Shown here: positions 1-6,887 of the stretch, piece by piece
How positions within the stretch are numbered: position 1 is the first letter of the stretch
Layout: every line of letters starts with the position of its first letter
Assembly (NCBI GenBank): GCA_011065235.1
Contig: JAAKFB010000065.1
Location: forward strand, 1 to 8,779
DNA length: 8,779 nucleotides
DNA from: Chlamydiota bacterium
GTDB lineage: Bacteria > Chlamydiota > Chlamydiia > Chlamydiales > Rhabdochlamydiaceae
Direction of reading: 5' to 3'
Notes under the pieces: model-generated
What the model was told of the DNA's origin: nothing
Databases searched by the model: none
Seen by the model: only the letters and a program-made list of their open reading frames with translations
Position numbers and translations under genes: made by a program

Positions 1-12
1 GGAGATGAAGGT

Positions 13-690
13 ATGCAAACGACGATGCCTCTTTTTGGAGTATCTGCTGGGATTGCAACAGCTTTTGGCTATGTACCTCATATATTGTTTCTTTTGGTCA
101 TTGCTATCTCTGAAAGCAAAAACGTTACACCTGTCTTCTTAATGTTTACAATCGGCGCAAGAGTTCTAGCCGATTGGATCTTTTGGTCTCAAATGTTTCC
201 TTCGAGGATGGACTCAGGAGACAGTAGAGAAAATTGGTGCTCATCTATCAAGGATATTTTGTTTTCTAAACCAACTTCTCTCAGTGCTATGTTTGATATG
301 ATCGTTGATTTTGGAATAGATGCGCTTTTGGTTTATATGGCGCTTGAAGCTTCGGCGTCTCCCGTTTGGATCTTTCTAGTTTTCTCAGCTTGCCAAGTCA
401 TCGGAGCTTCTTTGCACGGCATGATTATTTATGTGGTTAGCAGAAAGGGTATCCGTCTTTTTTCTATGATCGTCACAGCATTGGCAATTTTTACTGTCCT
501 GGAAATTAACGGAGTCATTTCAAATAATTTCCATATGGATATGTTTGGACTATCCAATATCGCAAAACCTCTAGCCGTTGTTTTGATACTCGGATCTAAA
601 TGTCTCTTTACGGGAACAAGCCTCATTGGGAAGACAAACATAAAAGAAACGATTAAAATGGAGACAATGGAGGAGTTGAGAGAAGCATGA
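13..690 (+). CDS. Multi-pass membrane protein of unknown function
   Basis: I do not recognise this 225-residue protein. About six hydrophobic segments are visible, near residues 8-32, 38-58, 91-111, 117-142, 148-168 and 183-205, with a polar loop at about 62-88 and a charged tail, so it is probably an inner-membrane protein. No enzymatic motif or signal peptide stands out. A GGAG at 1-4 lies 8 bases before the ATG, a good ribosome-binding site. A TGA at 6-8 could be the stop of an upstream gene. The frame is open back to the window edge, so a longer start cannot be excluded, and Met5 is an alternative. Its stop overlaps the next ATG (ATGA), which places it first in a four-gene overlapping set ending with an HD-domain phosphohydrolase. 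A transport or conjugation role is possible but nothing in the sequence shows it. Confidence 0.75.
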   Translation: MQTTMPLFGVSAGIATAFGYVPHILFLLVIAISESKNVTPVFLMFTIGARVLADWIFWSQMFPSRMDSGDSRENWCSSIKDILFSKPTSLSAMFDMIVDFGIDALLVYMALEASASPVWIFLVFSACQVIGASLHGMIIYVVSRKGIRLFSMIVTALAIFTVLEINGVISNNFHMDMFGLSNIAKPLAVVLILGSKCLFTGTSLIGKTNIKETIKMETMEELREA

Positions 691-956
691 ATACAGAAAA
701 AGTTAAAAAATGGACCTATGATCTAAGAAGACTTCCCAATGCAAAGCGCGGACTTGCTTCGGGAGCCTGTAGTTCAGGTGCTTTGGCTCTTGCCATTATT
801 GTCTACTTCATTGCTAAGGCCATGGGGTATAAATTGGGGACGAATTGCCTGATTGGCTTTGCCGCTATAGCAGAAATGATAGCGGCGATTGTATTTTTCA
901 CCTGGGCAAAAGCCGCCTTCAAACTGAAAGAAGAGGAGAAACGGTATGGAAGCTGA
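687..956 (+). CDS. Small two-segment membrane protein, unknown function
   Basis: This is an 89-residue protein with a basic N-terminus (KVKKW...RR...KR) and two hydrophobic helices at about 26-46 and 53-75, followed by a charged tail (KLKEEEKR). The positive-inside pattern suggests both ends lie in the cytoplasm. Its ATG overlaps the stop of the preceding membrane gene by four bases (ATGA), and its own end overlaps the next gene by 11 bases, so all are probably translated from one messenger. It resembles no family I can name. Its size and context suggest a subunit of a small membrane complex with its neighbours, which is inference only. Confidence 0.7.
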   Translation: MNTEKVKKWTYDLRRLPNAKRGLASGACSSGALALAIIVYFIAKAMGYKLGTNCLIGFAAIAEMIAAIVFFTWAKAAFKLKEEEKRYGS

Positions 957-1272
957 GAGCATAGATACCTATCAGCAGAAATCAAAGCAAATTATCAGAG
1001 CAGCAGCCTACTTGCAGGGTATAGCAATTGTCATTGCCGGATCGATCCTCCATTTTAAACCATCTGGTTATAGAGAAATGGGACAGTGTTTTTCAATATT
1101 GGCCCTTTTCGCTTCTTTCGCCGTTGCGAGGTGGTACATTTACAATGGAAAAAAACTAGAGGCGATGAAGACCTTTTCTTCCGAGGAGGGAAATGCCATA
1201 AAAAATGAATATTTTTTTAGGTTTTTTGCCCCCTATATCTTTTGGGTGGCGTGCATGTGGGTGTTTTCATAA
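946..1272 (+). CDS. Small three-segment membrane protein, unknown function
   Basis: This is a 108-residue protein with three probable membrane helices (about 18-37, 46-67 and 90-107) and a soluble loop at 68-88 rich in Lys and Glu. A strong ribosome-binding site (GAGGAG, 933-938) lies seven bases before the ATG, supporting the start even though it sits inside the end of the previous gene. The stop TAA (1270-1272) shares its last base with the ATG of the HD-domain gene, so translation of the two may be coupled. No family is recognised. Base composition here is near 47% GC in one hand-counted line (1081-1140), well above the next gene. Confidence 0.7.
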   Translation: MEAESIDTYQQKSKQIIRAAAYLQGIAIVIAGSILHFKPSGYREMGQCFSILALFASFAVARWYIYNGKKLEAMKTFSSEEGNAIKNEYFFRFFAPYIFWVACMWVFS

Positions 1273-1913
1273 TGAAAGATGATATTCAGTCAATTATAGA
1301 TTTTTTTAATACATCAGAAAGATTAAAATTCGAGTCGAGAGGAATTTGGTGCTCTAACGACGAGCAGGAAAATGTAGCAGCCCATACTTGGAGTCTAAGT
1401 TTATTTCTTATCATAATCAATCCCTATCTTGAATTAGAAATGGATCTTTTTAAGGCCTTAAAGCTTTCTATTATACATGACCTTCCTGAAGCGCTTACCG
1501 GAGACATTCCATTTTCAAAAATCGTTAAAGATCCCGGATTATTGGAGACAAAAAAATCCAAAGAAATTGGAGCTATTAAATCAATAGCTGACATTTTACC
1601 AAATGCGTTGGGAAAAGAGATTTTTGATCTTTGGATTAATTATGAAAAAAAGACATCTATTGAGGCCTCGGTCGTTTATGCATTAGATAAAATTGAAGCT
1701 CAACTTCAACAGCTTAGATCTAAAGTTGAAAGATGGGGAGATGAAGATGTTATTTTAGCAGCTTGGGAACGGATGCTTGATGTATCTTCATTTAATCAAT
1801 TTTTAACTAAATTGTCAGAATTCATTATTGATGCATCTATTAATAAAATAAAGAACTCAAATAAAGAATTTAGAAAATGTTTGAGTTTTCATCAGATGCA
1901 AGTATCGCATTAG
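1272..1913 (+). CDS. HD-domain phosphohydrolase, YfbR/HDDC2-like (probable 5'-nucleotidase)
   Basis: This 213-residue protein carries the metal-binding pattern of the HD superfamily: H38 (AHTWSLS), H69-D70 (IIHDLPEALTGDIP), E73, D78 and D139 (ALDKIEAQLQQL). The spacing closely matches the YfbR and HDDC2 group, whose members remove phosphate from deoxynucleoside 5'-monophosphates in the cytoplasm, and the total length also fits. Substrate is inferred, and another small-molecule phosphohydrolase is possible. The ATG at 1272 overlaps the preceding stop by one base (TAATG). A longer frame from TTG 1242 exists but would read through the previous gene. Composition is AT-rich (20-35% GC in single lines counted by hand) compared with the membrane genes before it, which suggests a separate origin. 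The stop lies one base from the stop of the convergent methyltransferase gene. Confidence 0.88.
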   Translation: MKDDIQSIIDFFNTSERLKFESRGIWCSNDEQENVAAHTWSLSLFLIIINPYLELEMDLFKALKLSIIHDLPEALTGDIPFSKIVKDPGLLETKKSKEIGAIKSIADILPNALGKEIFDLWINYEKKTSIEASVVYALDKIEAQLQQLRSKVERWGDEDVILAAWERMLDVSSFNQFLTKLSEFIIDASINKIKNSNKEFRKCLSFHQMQVSH

Positions 1914-1914
1914 C

Positions 1915-2739
1915 TTATTTATTGCATTTTATTATATAATAATCTAGTAATTCGGATTCAAAAGCTTCTATCCAACGACAAGAATGCTCAGTTTCTGGTT
2001 TTTGTTGCTTTGCCCAAGTGCAAAAACCTTTAAAAACGTGATTTCCAATTGAATGGACCGAAATCTTAGAGAATCCATAAGTATTTAGTATCTCCTTGGC
2101 TTGTTCAATTCCGATAGCATGGTGTGACCCTAATACATTTTCTGGCAAAATACCGTTTATCATTGGATTGGGGAAGAATCCTGTGTAAAAGAACGTGCTA
2201 ACGACTAAAGCGCCATTTTTTCTTAATATCCTATATGATTCCTTTGCAAAATCACTAAAATTCGGGAAATGTTGTGCGGCTTCAACGCTTATGATCCCAT
2301 GAAAATTATCATCAGGAAATGGAATAGATCCTGCATAACCTTGAATAAATCGATCTGCCTCTTTAGGATAATTTTTGCGGCACACGGAAATTTGTGAAGG
2401 AACTGCGTCAATTCCAAAAGAGTCGATATTGCTATTTAAAAGCATTTGCACACCATGTCCTCTTCCACATCCTACTTCGAGTACACTTTGATGTTTACTA
2501 ACCTCGAGGAATGAGATTACTTCCTCATATAGCCTTATCTGAGAGCTCAGACGAGCTGATTTACTAATTTTTGGAGGAATCTTATTCCAATATCCAAAAT
2601 TAATACATCCAGCTGATAAATCTGGGAATAAAACTTCCATTCCATTCCTATCTACTAACCCGGAATAAAATTTAATAGTATCGGCGTCAACTCTTGGCAA
2701 ATCGGTCAGATTTTCCATTAACTTAGACTTGTTGACCAT
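1915..2739 (-). CDS. Class I SAM-dependent methyltransferase
   Basis: This 274-residue cytoplasmic enzyme has a standard Rossmann-type methyltransferase core. Motif I is VLEVGCGRG (86-94), the acidic SAM-ribose residue is probably D111 (GIDAV), motif II is around SIPFPDDNFHGI (138-149), and the following motif is RILRKNGALVVS (170-181). The N-terminal approach (INFGYWNK... then SAR...QIRLYEEVISFL) is typical of small-molecule methyltransferases of the Methyltransf_11/25 type rather than DNA or rRNA enzymes. The substrate cannot be read from the sequence. The ATG at 2739 lies 17 bases inside the end of the MFS gene, with AGAGGG just upstream; Met8 is an alternative with a poorer ribosome-binding site. 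It is the last gene of a three-gene minus-strand operon, so it may modify a compound handled by the adjacent transporter. Confidence 0.87.
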   Translation of the reverse strand: MVNKSKLMENLTDLPRVDADTIKFYSGLVDRNGMEVLFPDLSAGCINFGYWNKIPPKISKSARLSSQIRLYEEVISFLEVSKHQSVLEVGCGRGHGVQMLLNSNIDSFGIDAVPSQISVCRKNYPKEADRFIQGYAGSIPFPDDNFHGIISVEAAQHFPNFSDFAKESYRILRKNGALVVSTFFYTGFFPNPMINGILPENVLGSHHAIGIEQAKEILNTYGFSKISVHSIGNHVFKGFCTWAKQQKPETEHSCRWIEAFESELLDYYIIKCNK

Positions 2740-3937
2740 GAACCCTCTTTACACTAAATAGGTTAATAAAAAACGCGATGAAAAACAGTAACCCCAGCAA
2801 AATTCCAATCAAATAAAAGGATAAATGAAAGTCTTTGATAATTTCAAGGATTACTGGGGCAAAAACGGAGGCTATTCCTTGAACGCCTTCGCATATTCCT
2901 GAAGCTTCTCCTAATTTTTTTGAATCAAATAGTTGAAATAAGCGACTGTAAACTAGAGGGATATAGATAGCTCCTATGCATGCAATAATTCCAACAAAGA
3001 CTTTTATTGCTGCTGCATTTCCCATCAAGTATCCCCCTAGAACACCTAAAAACATAAGCAGACCTCCTAGAAAGTAGGAAGAAGAAATTAAGGTAGGGTA
3101 GCTTAAATGATAATCTTTGTGCGGCAAGAAGTGTACGAGGGCTCCAGTAGTGACTCCTGCTCCGGCTAAAATAAAGAAAGTATCGCTTTTGAACACTAAA
3201 GCGCTAATAAAATACACAGATTCAGCAAATAAAAACGCTACTAATAGAGAAATGCTCGAAAAAATAAGCTTTTTGTGATTAATAGCTTTTCTGTCAATCA
3301 CAGATTTTGGCTCTTTAAGAGAGAAGACTATTGAGAAAAATGTAGCTATAGAAAACCAGTAAATAATATTTAAGGAGTTGTCTAATCCAAATCCTTGGAC
3401 TTTTCCAAAAAATAACCAAGGGAAGGCCTGACACAAAACGGAAAATGCGATTATTTTTGGATTTTTATGCTGATCTATTTTTTTTCCTTTGGAGGTTTTA
3501 TAATTGTACTTCTGATTAAAAGTAATTAAAATAGCATTTACTATTGGAGTGGGATTGTATAGGAAAGATAGCGCCATTATCGTAGGGATATTAAATCCAT
3601 ATTTTTTTAAAATCCAAATCCCGATAACTCCAAGAAATTGTGTTAATAAAAGAAACCTTTTCCTAGATCCTTTGTCTGAGATCCATCCAAAAAAATAAGC
3701 TCCTGTAATACTCAATAAAACCCATATAAAGAAGAAAAAAAGCTTTTCTTCTAGAGGAAAGAAAGCATACATCCACACGCTTAACGAAAGAGCGCATATA
3801 ATGGATAATGCTGCATTAATAAACAAAAGCAAGTTGGAATCCGCGCCAAAATTATCCAGTTTTTTCAAAACTACATTGGCTATTTTAAAAATTGATAGCC
3901 TCGACACTTGGTCCACTATGTCTTCATTTTTTGGCAT
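2723..3937 (-). CDS. MFS-type membrane transporter
   Basis: This 404-residue protein has about eleven or twelve hydrophobic helices and a cytoplasmic mid-loop at about residues 145-165 and another near 210-225, as in major facilitator superfamily carriers. The loop between helices 2 and 3 carries GWISDKGSRKRF (84-95), a recognisable version of the MFS motif A (G-x3-D-x-G-x-R-R/K). A later charged loop (RLFQLFDSKKLGEASG) followed by GICEGVQGI may be the equivalent in the second half. It probably moves a small molecule across the inner membrane by ion coupling; substrate and direction are unknown. Its start overlaps the end of the upstream membrane gene by 14 bases and its end overlaps the methyltransferase gene by 17, so the three are very likely co-translated. 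Composition is AT-rich (28-33% GC in two lines counted by hand). Confidence 0.82.
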   Translation of the reverse strand: MPKNEDIVDQVSRLSIFKIANVVLKKLDNFGADSNLLLFINAALSIICALSLSVWMYAFFPLEEKLFFFFIWVLLSITGAYFFGWISDKGSRKRFLLLTQFLGVIGIWILKKYGFNIPTIMALSFLYNPTPIVNAILITFNQKYNYKTSKGKKIDQHKNPKIIAFSVLCQAFPWLFFGKVQGFGLDNSLNIIYWFSIATFFSIVFSLKEPKSVIDRKAINHKKLIFSSISLLVAFLFAESVYFISALVFKSDTFFILAGAGVTTGALVHFLPHKDYHLSYPTLISSSYFLGGLLMFLGVLGGYLMGNAAAIKVFVGIIACIGAIYIPLVYSRLFQLFDSKKLGEASGICEGVQGIASVFAPVILEIIKDFHLSFYLIGILLGLLFFIAFFINLFSVKRVHGQQV

Positions 3938-4499
3938 TTCTTATATTCCGTGCAAGCAGGGCCATCGTAGCAAACAAAACAATTGAAGAGGCAACTCCAA
4001 CGGTGATTGCGAGGTTTGAGCTTGTTTTCGTTGAGAGCATAACAGCAGACCAGATCGTGAGGATTCCAACAAATGCGAAGGGGATTAAGCGAGAAAATAG
4101 CGTGGCTCGGTAGCGATTGGTCCTGTGTTTGCTAATCATTTGAAAGTAGCTGAAATTGATGATTGACGGATACCTGTCTTCCAATGCTTTGCCCTCCTTC
4201 TCGTAGATAGAGCGTTTCCAGTCGATTTCTGAGCTGATGAATAGCGTGGCCATGACTGAGGCGAATAGCACTCCAAATCCGGTACAGACAACAGCGATGA
4301 GATAATCGCCGATCAGCCCTTTTCCTTCCATTAACATGAAGCCAAGAAATGCCAGGATAAAGAACCCTGCATATTTGACGTAGGTAAATTCTTGCCGCGA
4401 ATGCATGTTGTCGTAGTGCATATGCATGTCCATCACCGTTTTGTAGTGAGGCTCCACTAGGTGTGGAGGAATCTCTTCTCTTGGGAACTCTAATTTCAT
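3924..4499 (-). CDS. Four-segment membrane protein, unknown function
   Basis: This is a 191-residue protein when started at the ATG at 4499, which has an AAGGA ribosome-binding site seven bases upstream. A longer open frame to 4670 exists, but the extra 57 residues have no supporting start signal and would cross the predicted promoters. Hydrophobic segments lie near 40-57, 63-89, 135-155 and 161-183, with a charged loop of about 45 residues in the middle (DWKRSIYEKEGKALEDRYP...). The N-terminus carries an unusual cluster of His and Met (VMDMHMHYDNMHSRQE, 22-37) just before the first helix. I recognise no family. It is the first gene of the minus-strand operon, overlapping the MFS gene by 14 bases. 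Its composition (47% GC in line 3961-4020) is higher than that of the two genes after it. Confidence 0.72.
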   Translation of the reverse strand: MKLEFPREEIPPHLVEPHYKTVMDMHMHYDNMHSRQEFTYVKYAGFFILAFLGFMLMEGKGLIGDYLIAVVCTGFGVLFASVMATLFISSEIDWKRSIYEKEGKALEDRYPSIINFSYFQMISKHRTNRYRATLFSRLIPFAFVGILTIWSAVMLSTKTSSNLAITVGVASSIVLFATMALLARNIRNAKK

Positions 4500-4538
4500 C
4501 GGGCTATCCTTTTTTTGGAGGTGGTTATTTTTAATTTC

Positions 4539-4568
4539 AAAATAGCAAAAATCCACTAGAGAGTTCAA
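4539..4568 (-). promoter_or_regulatory. Possible promoter for the minus-strand operon
   Basis: Reading the minus strand, a TTGAAC box (4563-4568) is followed after 18 bases by TATTTT (4539-4544), each matching four of six consensus sigma-70 positions. The leader to the ATG at 4499 would be about 33 bases and would include the AAGGA ribosome-binding site. The region is AT-rich, so chance matches are likely and this is only the best candidate seen. Confidence 0.33.
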
Positions 4569-4579
4569 TATAAAGTTCA

Positions 4580-4609
4580 TTGACAAAGTTTCTGATTGAA
4601 TCGTAAACT
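4580..4609 (+). promoter_or_regulatory. Possible promoter for the toxin-like gene
   Basis: A perfect TTGACA -35 box (4580-4585) is followed after 18 bases by TAAACT (4604-4609), which matches four of six positions of a -10 box. Transcription would begin near 4616. That is downstream of the TTG codon at 4596 that opens the longest frame, so the real start would have to be further in. The GTG at 4644 fits a leader of about 28 bases. Confidence 0.42.
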
Positions 4610-4643
4610 TGCGCGAAAAACGAAACCGACTTTGGAAACCTCC

Positions 4644-6887
4644 GTGCGAAAACTGAAGTTTTTTACCCACTGTACACTTCTAGCGACAACACCAACCTTA
4701 CTTGCCTATCCTCAAAATAATCTACCGCGTGTCACCGCAGCTGTGATGAATTATGGATACCAGCAGGAGACCCAAGAGTGGGTTCGCCCTACGACGTATG
4801 ATGAAATCATGCAGATGCTCGAAGATTTGGAATCTGGTGAACTTGAGAGAAGATATCCACCTGAGCAATTAGAGCGTGTGAATGAGTATTTAGCGACTCT
4901 AGCAAATGAGGGTATCCTTCCTAACGAGTTTGATGAAGAAGCGGATTTAGAAGAGGATGCCTATGATCTGCTGTACGGTGAAGACAGCGGCTTTCAGTTA
5001 GCACGTTACTTAGAAAGCAGCAGCGAATACATGATTATCCCTGCAGTTCTCAATGGCTATTCGGGATACAACATCGTTCAATGCGGCAAAATCAGCCACG
5101 CATGGAAAAAGACCAAGAAGTTCGCAAAGAAGCACAAAAAGGCCATAATCATAGGAGCCGTAGTTGTTGTAGCGGTGGCCGCTGTTACAGTGGCTGTGGT
5201 AGTCGTATCCTCAGCAGCGGCAGCGTCCGCAGCGTCAACTGCAGCAGGGGCTGCTGGAGCAGCTGGCGCCGCTGCTTCTGGATCAAGTAAATCAGAATCC
5301 AGTGGAAGTTCTTCTTCTGCGTCAAGTGGTTCTCAAACATCTTCGAATGATGTCTCAACTTTCCAGGCAGCTATGGAAGATCAGGTCTCTTCTTTCAAAG
5401 AACACCTCGCTGGTGAGAACTTTTTCCAACCGTCCGAGGCTGGTCAGGGTCTTTCAATAGAAGAAACAGGCAGGGTTGTAGGGTCTCTTTTTGCACATGA
5501 CAGTTTCAATCACTTCAACAACCAGATTTCTGATTATCCTCAGCTTTCTCAAGAGATGCAAAGTATTAGTTCGCATTATGACTTCCCTTTGCCTTCTGGA
5601 GCAAGTGATAACCCTGTGGGATCTGGACATAATGAGATCGATTGGAGGTTTTCTAGCAATTGTGGCTCGGTGTTCTCTGATCCGGCGAAAGAAGTAAATT
5701 TTAATGCCCTTTCCTATCAGATGAGAGGTGAGGCAGCGAGTTTTTACGGGTATCACAATCAGGCTATCAGTGACTTTAGCAAAGCCATTGATATGAATCC
5801 AACGGATCCTATGCTATTTCTTCAAAGAGGGATATCCCATCTTAACACCGAGCAATACGAGCGTTCTATAGCTGATTTTCAAAGTTATGTGACTCAAGCG
5901 GAGCAAACCCCACAAAAAGAACAGTTTAATCTTGCTGAATTCACTATTGGTTTTGCAGAAGGTTTGCCTCAAGGGATCTATAAAGGTGGAAAGGAGACTC
6001 TCTTATTTGCCACTGGTTGCGTAAGTCATCCTATTCATACAGCAAAACAAATCTATGAAGCCTGTTCCATTTTAGCTAAATACGTCCATACAAATGAGTG
6101 GGAAATCATTGGAAAAGCGCTATCGCCAGAGCTACACAAAGTGATTACAGAATGGGATTATACTCCATCACGTGAACGAGGAAAACTTATTGCATTATCT
6201 GTAGGAGAATTTGGAGCACAAGTTGTAATACCAGGGGCTGGAGCTAAAATCATAGCCAAAGGAATAAAAGGTGCTCAAGAAGTAACATGTGTCCTCAAAA
6301 ATATTGGAAGGGTTGAAGAAATGATCCTTCTTGAAGCTGCAGCTGAAGTAGGTAATGGTGCTAAATTTGGAGAAATCTTGAATGCTGGTAGAAGAACCGG
6401 CTTTTTAGGAGAGGAGTTAGGGTTTACCGCAAAAGAAATGGGTCAGCTAAAGCAAGCTGGAAAACTAGAAACAACTCTGCAAAAAGAGTTAAATCACTTA
6501 AGTTTGCCCAAGCAAGAATCTACAAAACTGTTCGTAGAGGCAGAGAATTTTTTAAGTGGCCATAAAGGATACATACCGGAACATAAGGTGAGAGGGCTCA
6601 TTCATGAAACCGGTATCCCAACTTTTGCGAGACCTAAGGGAATTCCTGAAAATTATCGAGTGAAGCTCTCTAAAAATGGTGCGGGCATGAAATACGTACA
6701 TCCTAACAATGAGCAAACATATGTAAGAGTTATGCCAGGAAAGCCGCACAGTAAGCATGCTACTCAGCAAAAACCTTATGTTATACAAATGAAATATGGA
6801 AATACGCTAGACAAACATGGAAATATAGTTAATAAGAGGGCTCCAGAAGCTCATATACCTCTTGAAGAGTTTATTTATAGAAATTGA
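4644..6887 (+). CDS. Secreted or membrane-anchored TPR protein with polymorphic-toxin C-terminal domain
   Basis: With a GTG start at 4644 this is a 747-residue protein. Visible parts in order: a signal-like N-terminus (RKLKFF then a hydrophobic run, about 1-24), an acidic region (40-115), a Lys-rich patch (155-166), a long Ala/Val hydrophobic segment (167-194), a Gly/Ala/Ser linker (195-236), two TPR-like units (about 354-388 and 389-421; e.g. HNQAISDFSKAIDMNP), a long middle region of unknown fold (430-645) and a C-terminal module (646-747) with YVRVMPG, QKPYV and PEAHIP. I know this last combination from the ends of polymorphic toxins in several phyla, and the whole layout from chlamydia-like bacteria. 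Activity is not proven; a nuclease is my guess. No ATG lies before residue 35. The longest frame opens at TTG 4596, which would sit inside the predicted promoter; GGAAA precedes the GTG. The next gene overlaps by one base and is the likely immunity partner. Confidence 0.82.
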   Translation: MRKLKFFTHCTLLATTPTLLAYPQNNLPRVTAAVMNYGYQQETQEWVRPTTYDEIMQMLEDLESGELERRYPPEQLERVNEYLATLANEGILPNEFDEEADLEEDAYDLLYGEDSGFQLARYLESSSEYMIIPAVLNGYSGYNIVQCGKISHAWKKTKKFAKKHKKAIIIGAVVVVAVAAVTVAVVVVSSAAAASAASTAAGAAGAAGAAASGSSKSESSGSSSSASSGSQTSSNDVSTFQAAMEDQVSSFKEHLAGENFFQPSEAGQGLSIEETGRVVGSLFAHDSFNHFNNQISDYPQLSQEMQSISSHYDFPLPSGASDNPVGSGHNEIDWRFSSNCGSVFSDPAKEVNFNALSYQMRGEAASFYGYHNQAISDFSKAIDMNPTDPMLFLQRGISHLNTEQYERSIADFQSYVTQAEQTPQKEQFNLAEFTIGFAEGLPQGIYKGGKETLLFATGCVSHPIHTAKQIYEACSILAKYVHTNEWEIIGKALSPELHKVITEWDYTPSRERGKLIALSVGEFGAQVVIPGAGAKIIAKGIKGAQEVTCVLKNIGRVEEMILLEAAAEVGNGAKFGEILNAGRRTGFLGEELGFTAKEMGQLKQAGKLETTLQKELNHLSLPKQESTKLFVEAENFLSGHKGYIPEHKVRGLIHETGIPTFARPKGIPENYRVKLSKNGAGMKYVHPNNEQTYVRVMPGKPHSKHATQQKPYVIQMKYGNTLDKHGNIVNKRAPEAHIPLEEFIYRN

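Noticed and set aside
1242..1271. TTG start for the HD protein upstream of 1272
   Set aside because: The extra ten residues lie within the preceding gene and lack a ribosome-binding site, and family alignment from memory starts near the ATG at 1272.
1929..1942. 14-base palindrome TTATTATATAATAA as a terminator
   Set aside because: It contains only A and T, has no loop or following U tract, and codes for the conserved-looking end of the methyltransferase, so it is probably compositional.
4500..4670. N-terminal extension of the minus-strand membrane protein (57 more residues to 4670)
   Set aside because: The inner ATG at 4499 has an AAGGA site at ideal spacing, while the extension has no clear start signal, would cross the divergent promoter region and overlaps the toxin gene start.
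5142..5283. Ala/Val/Gly-rich stretch as a DNA repeat or phase-variable tract
   Set aside because: Codons are mixed and no unit repeats exactly; the pattern is at protein level (hydrophobic anchor and flexible linker).
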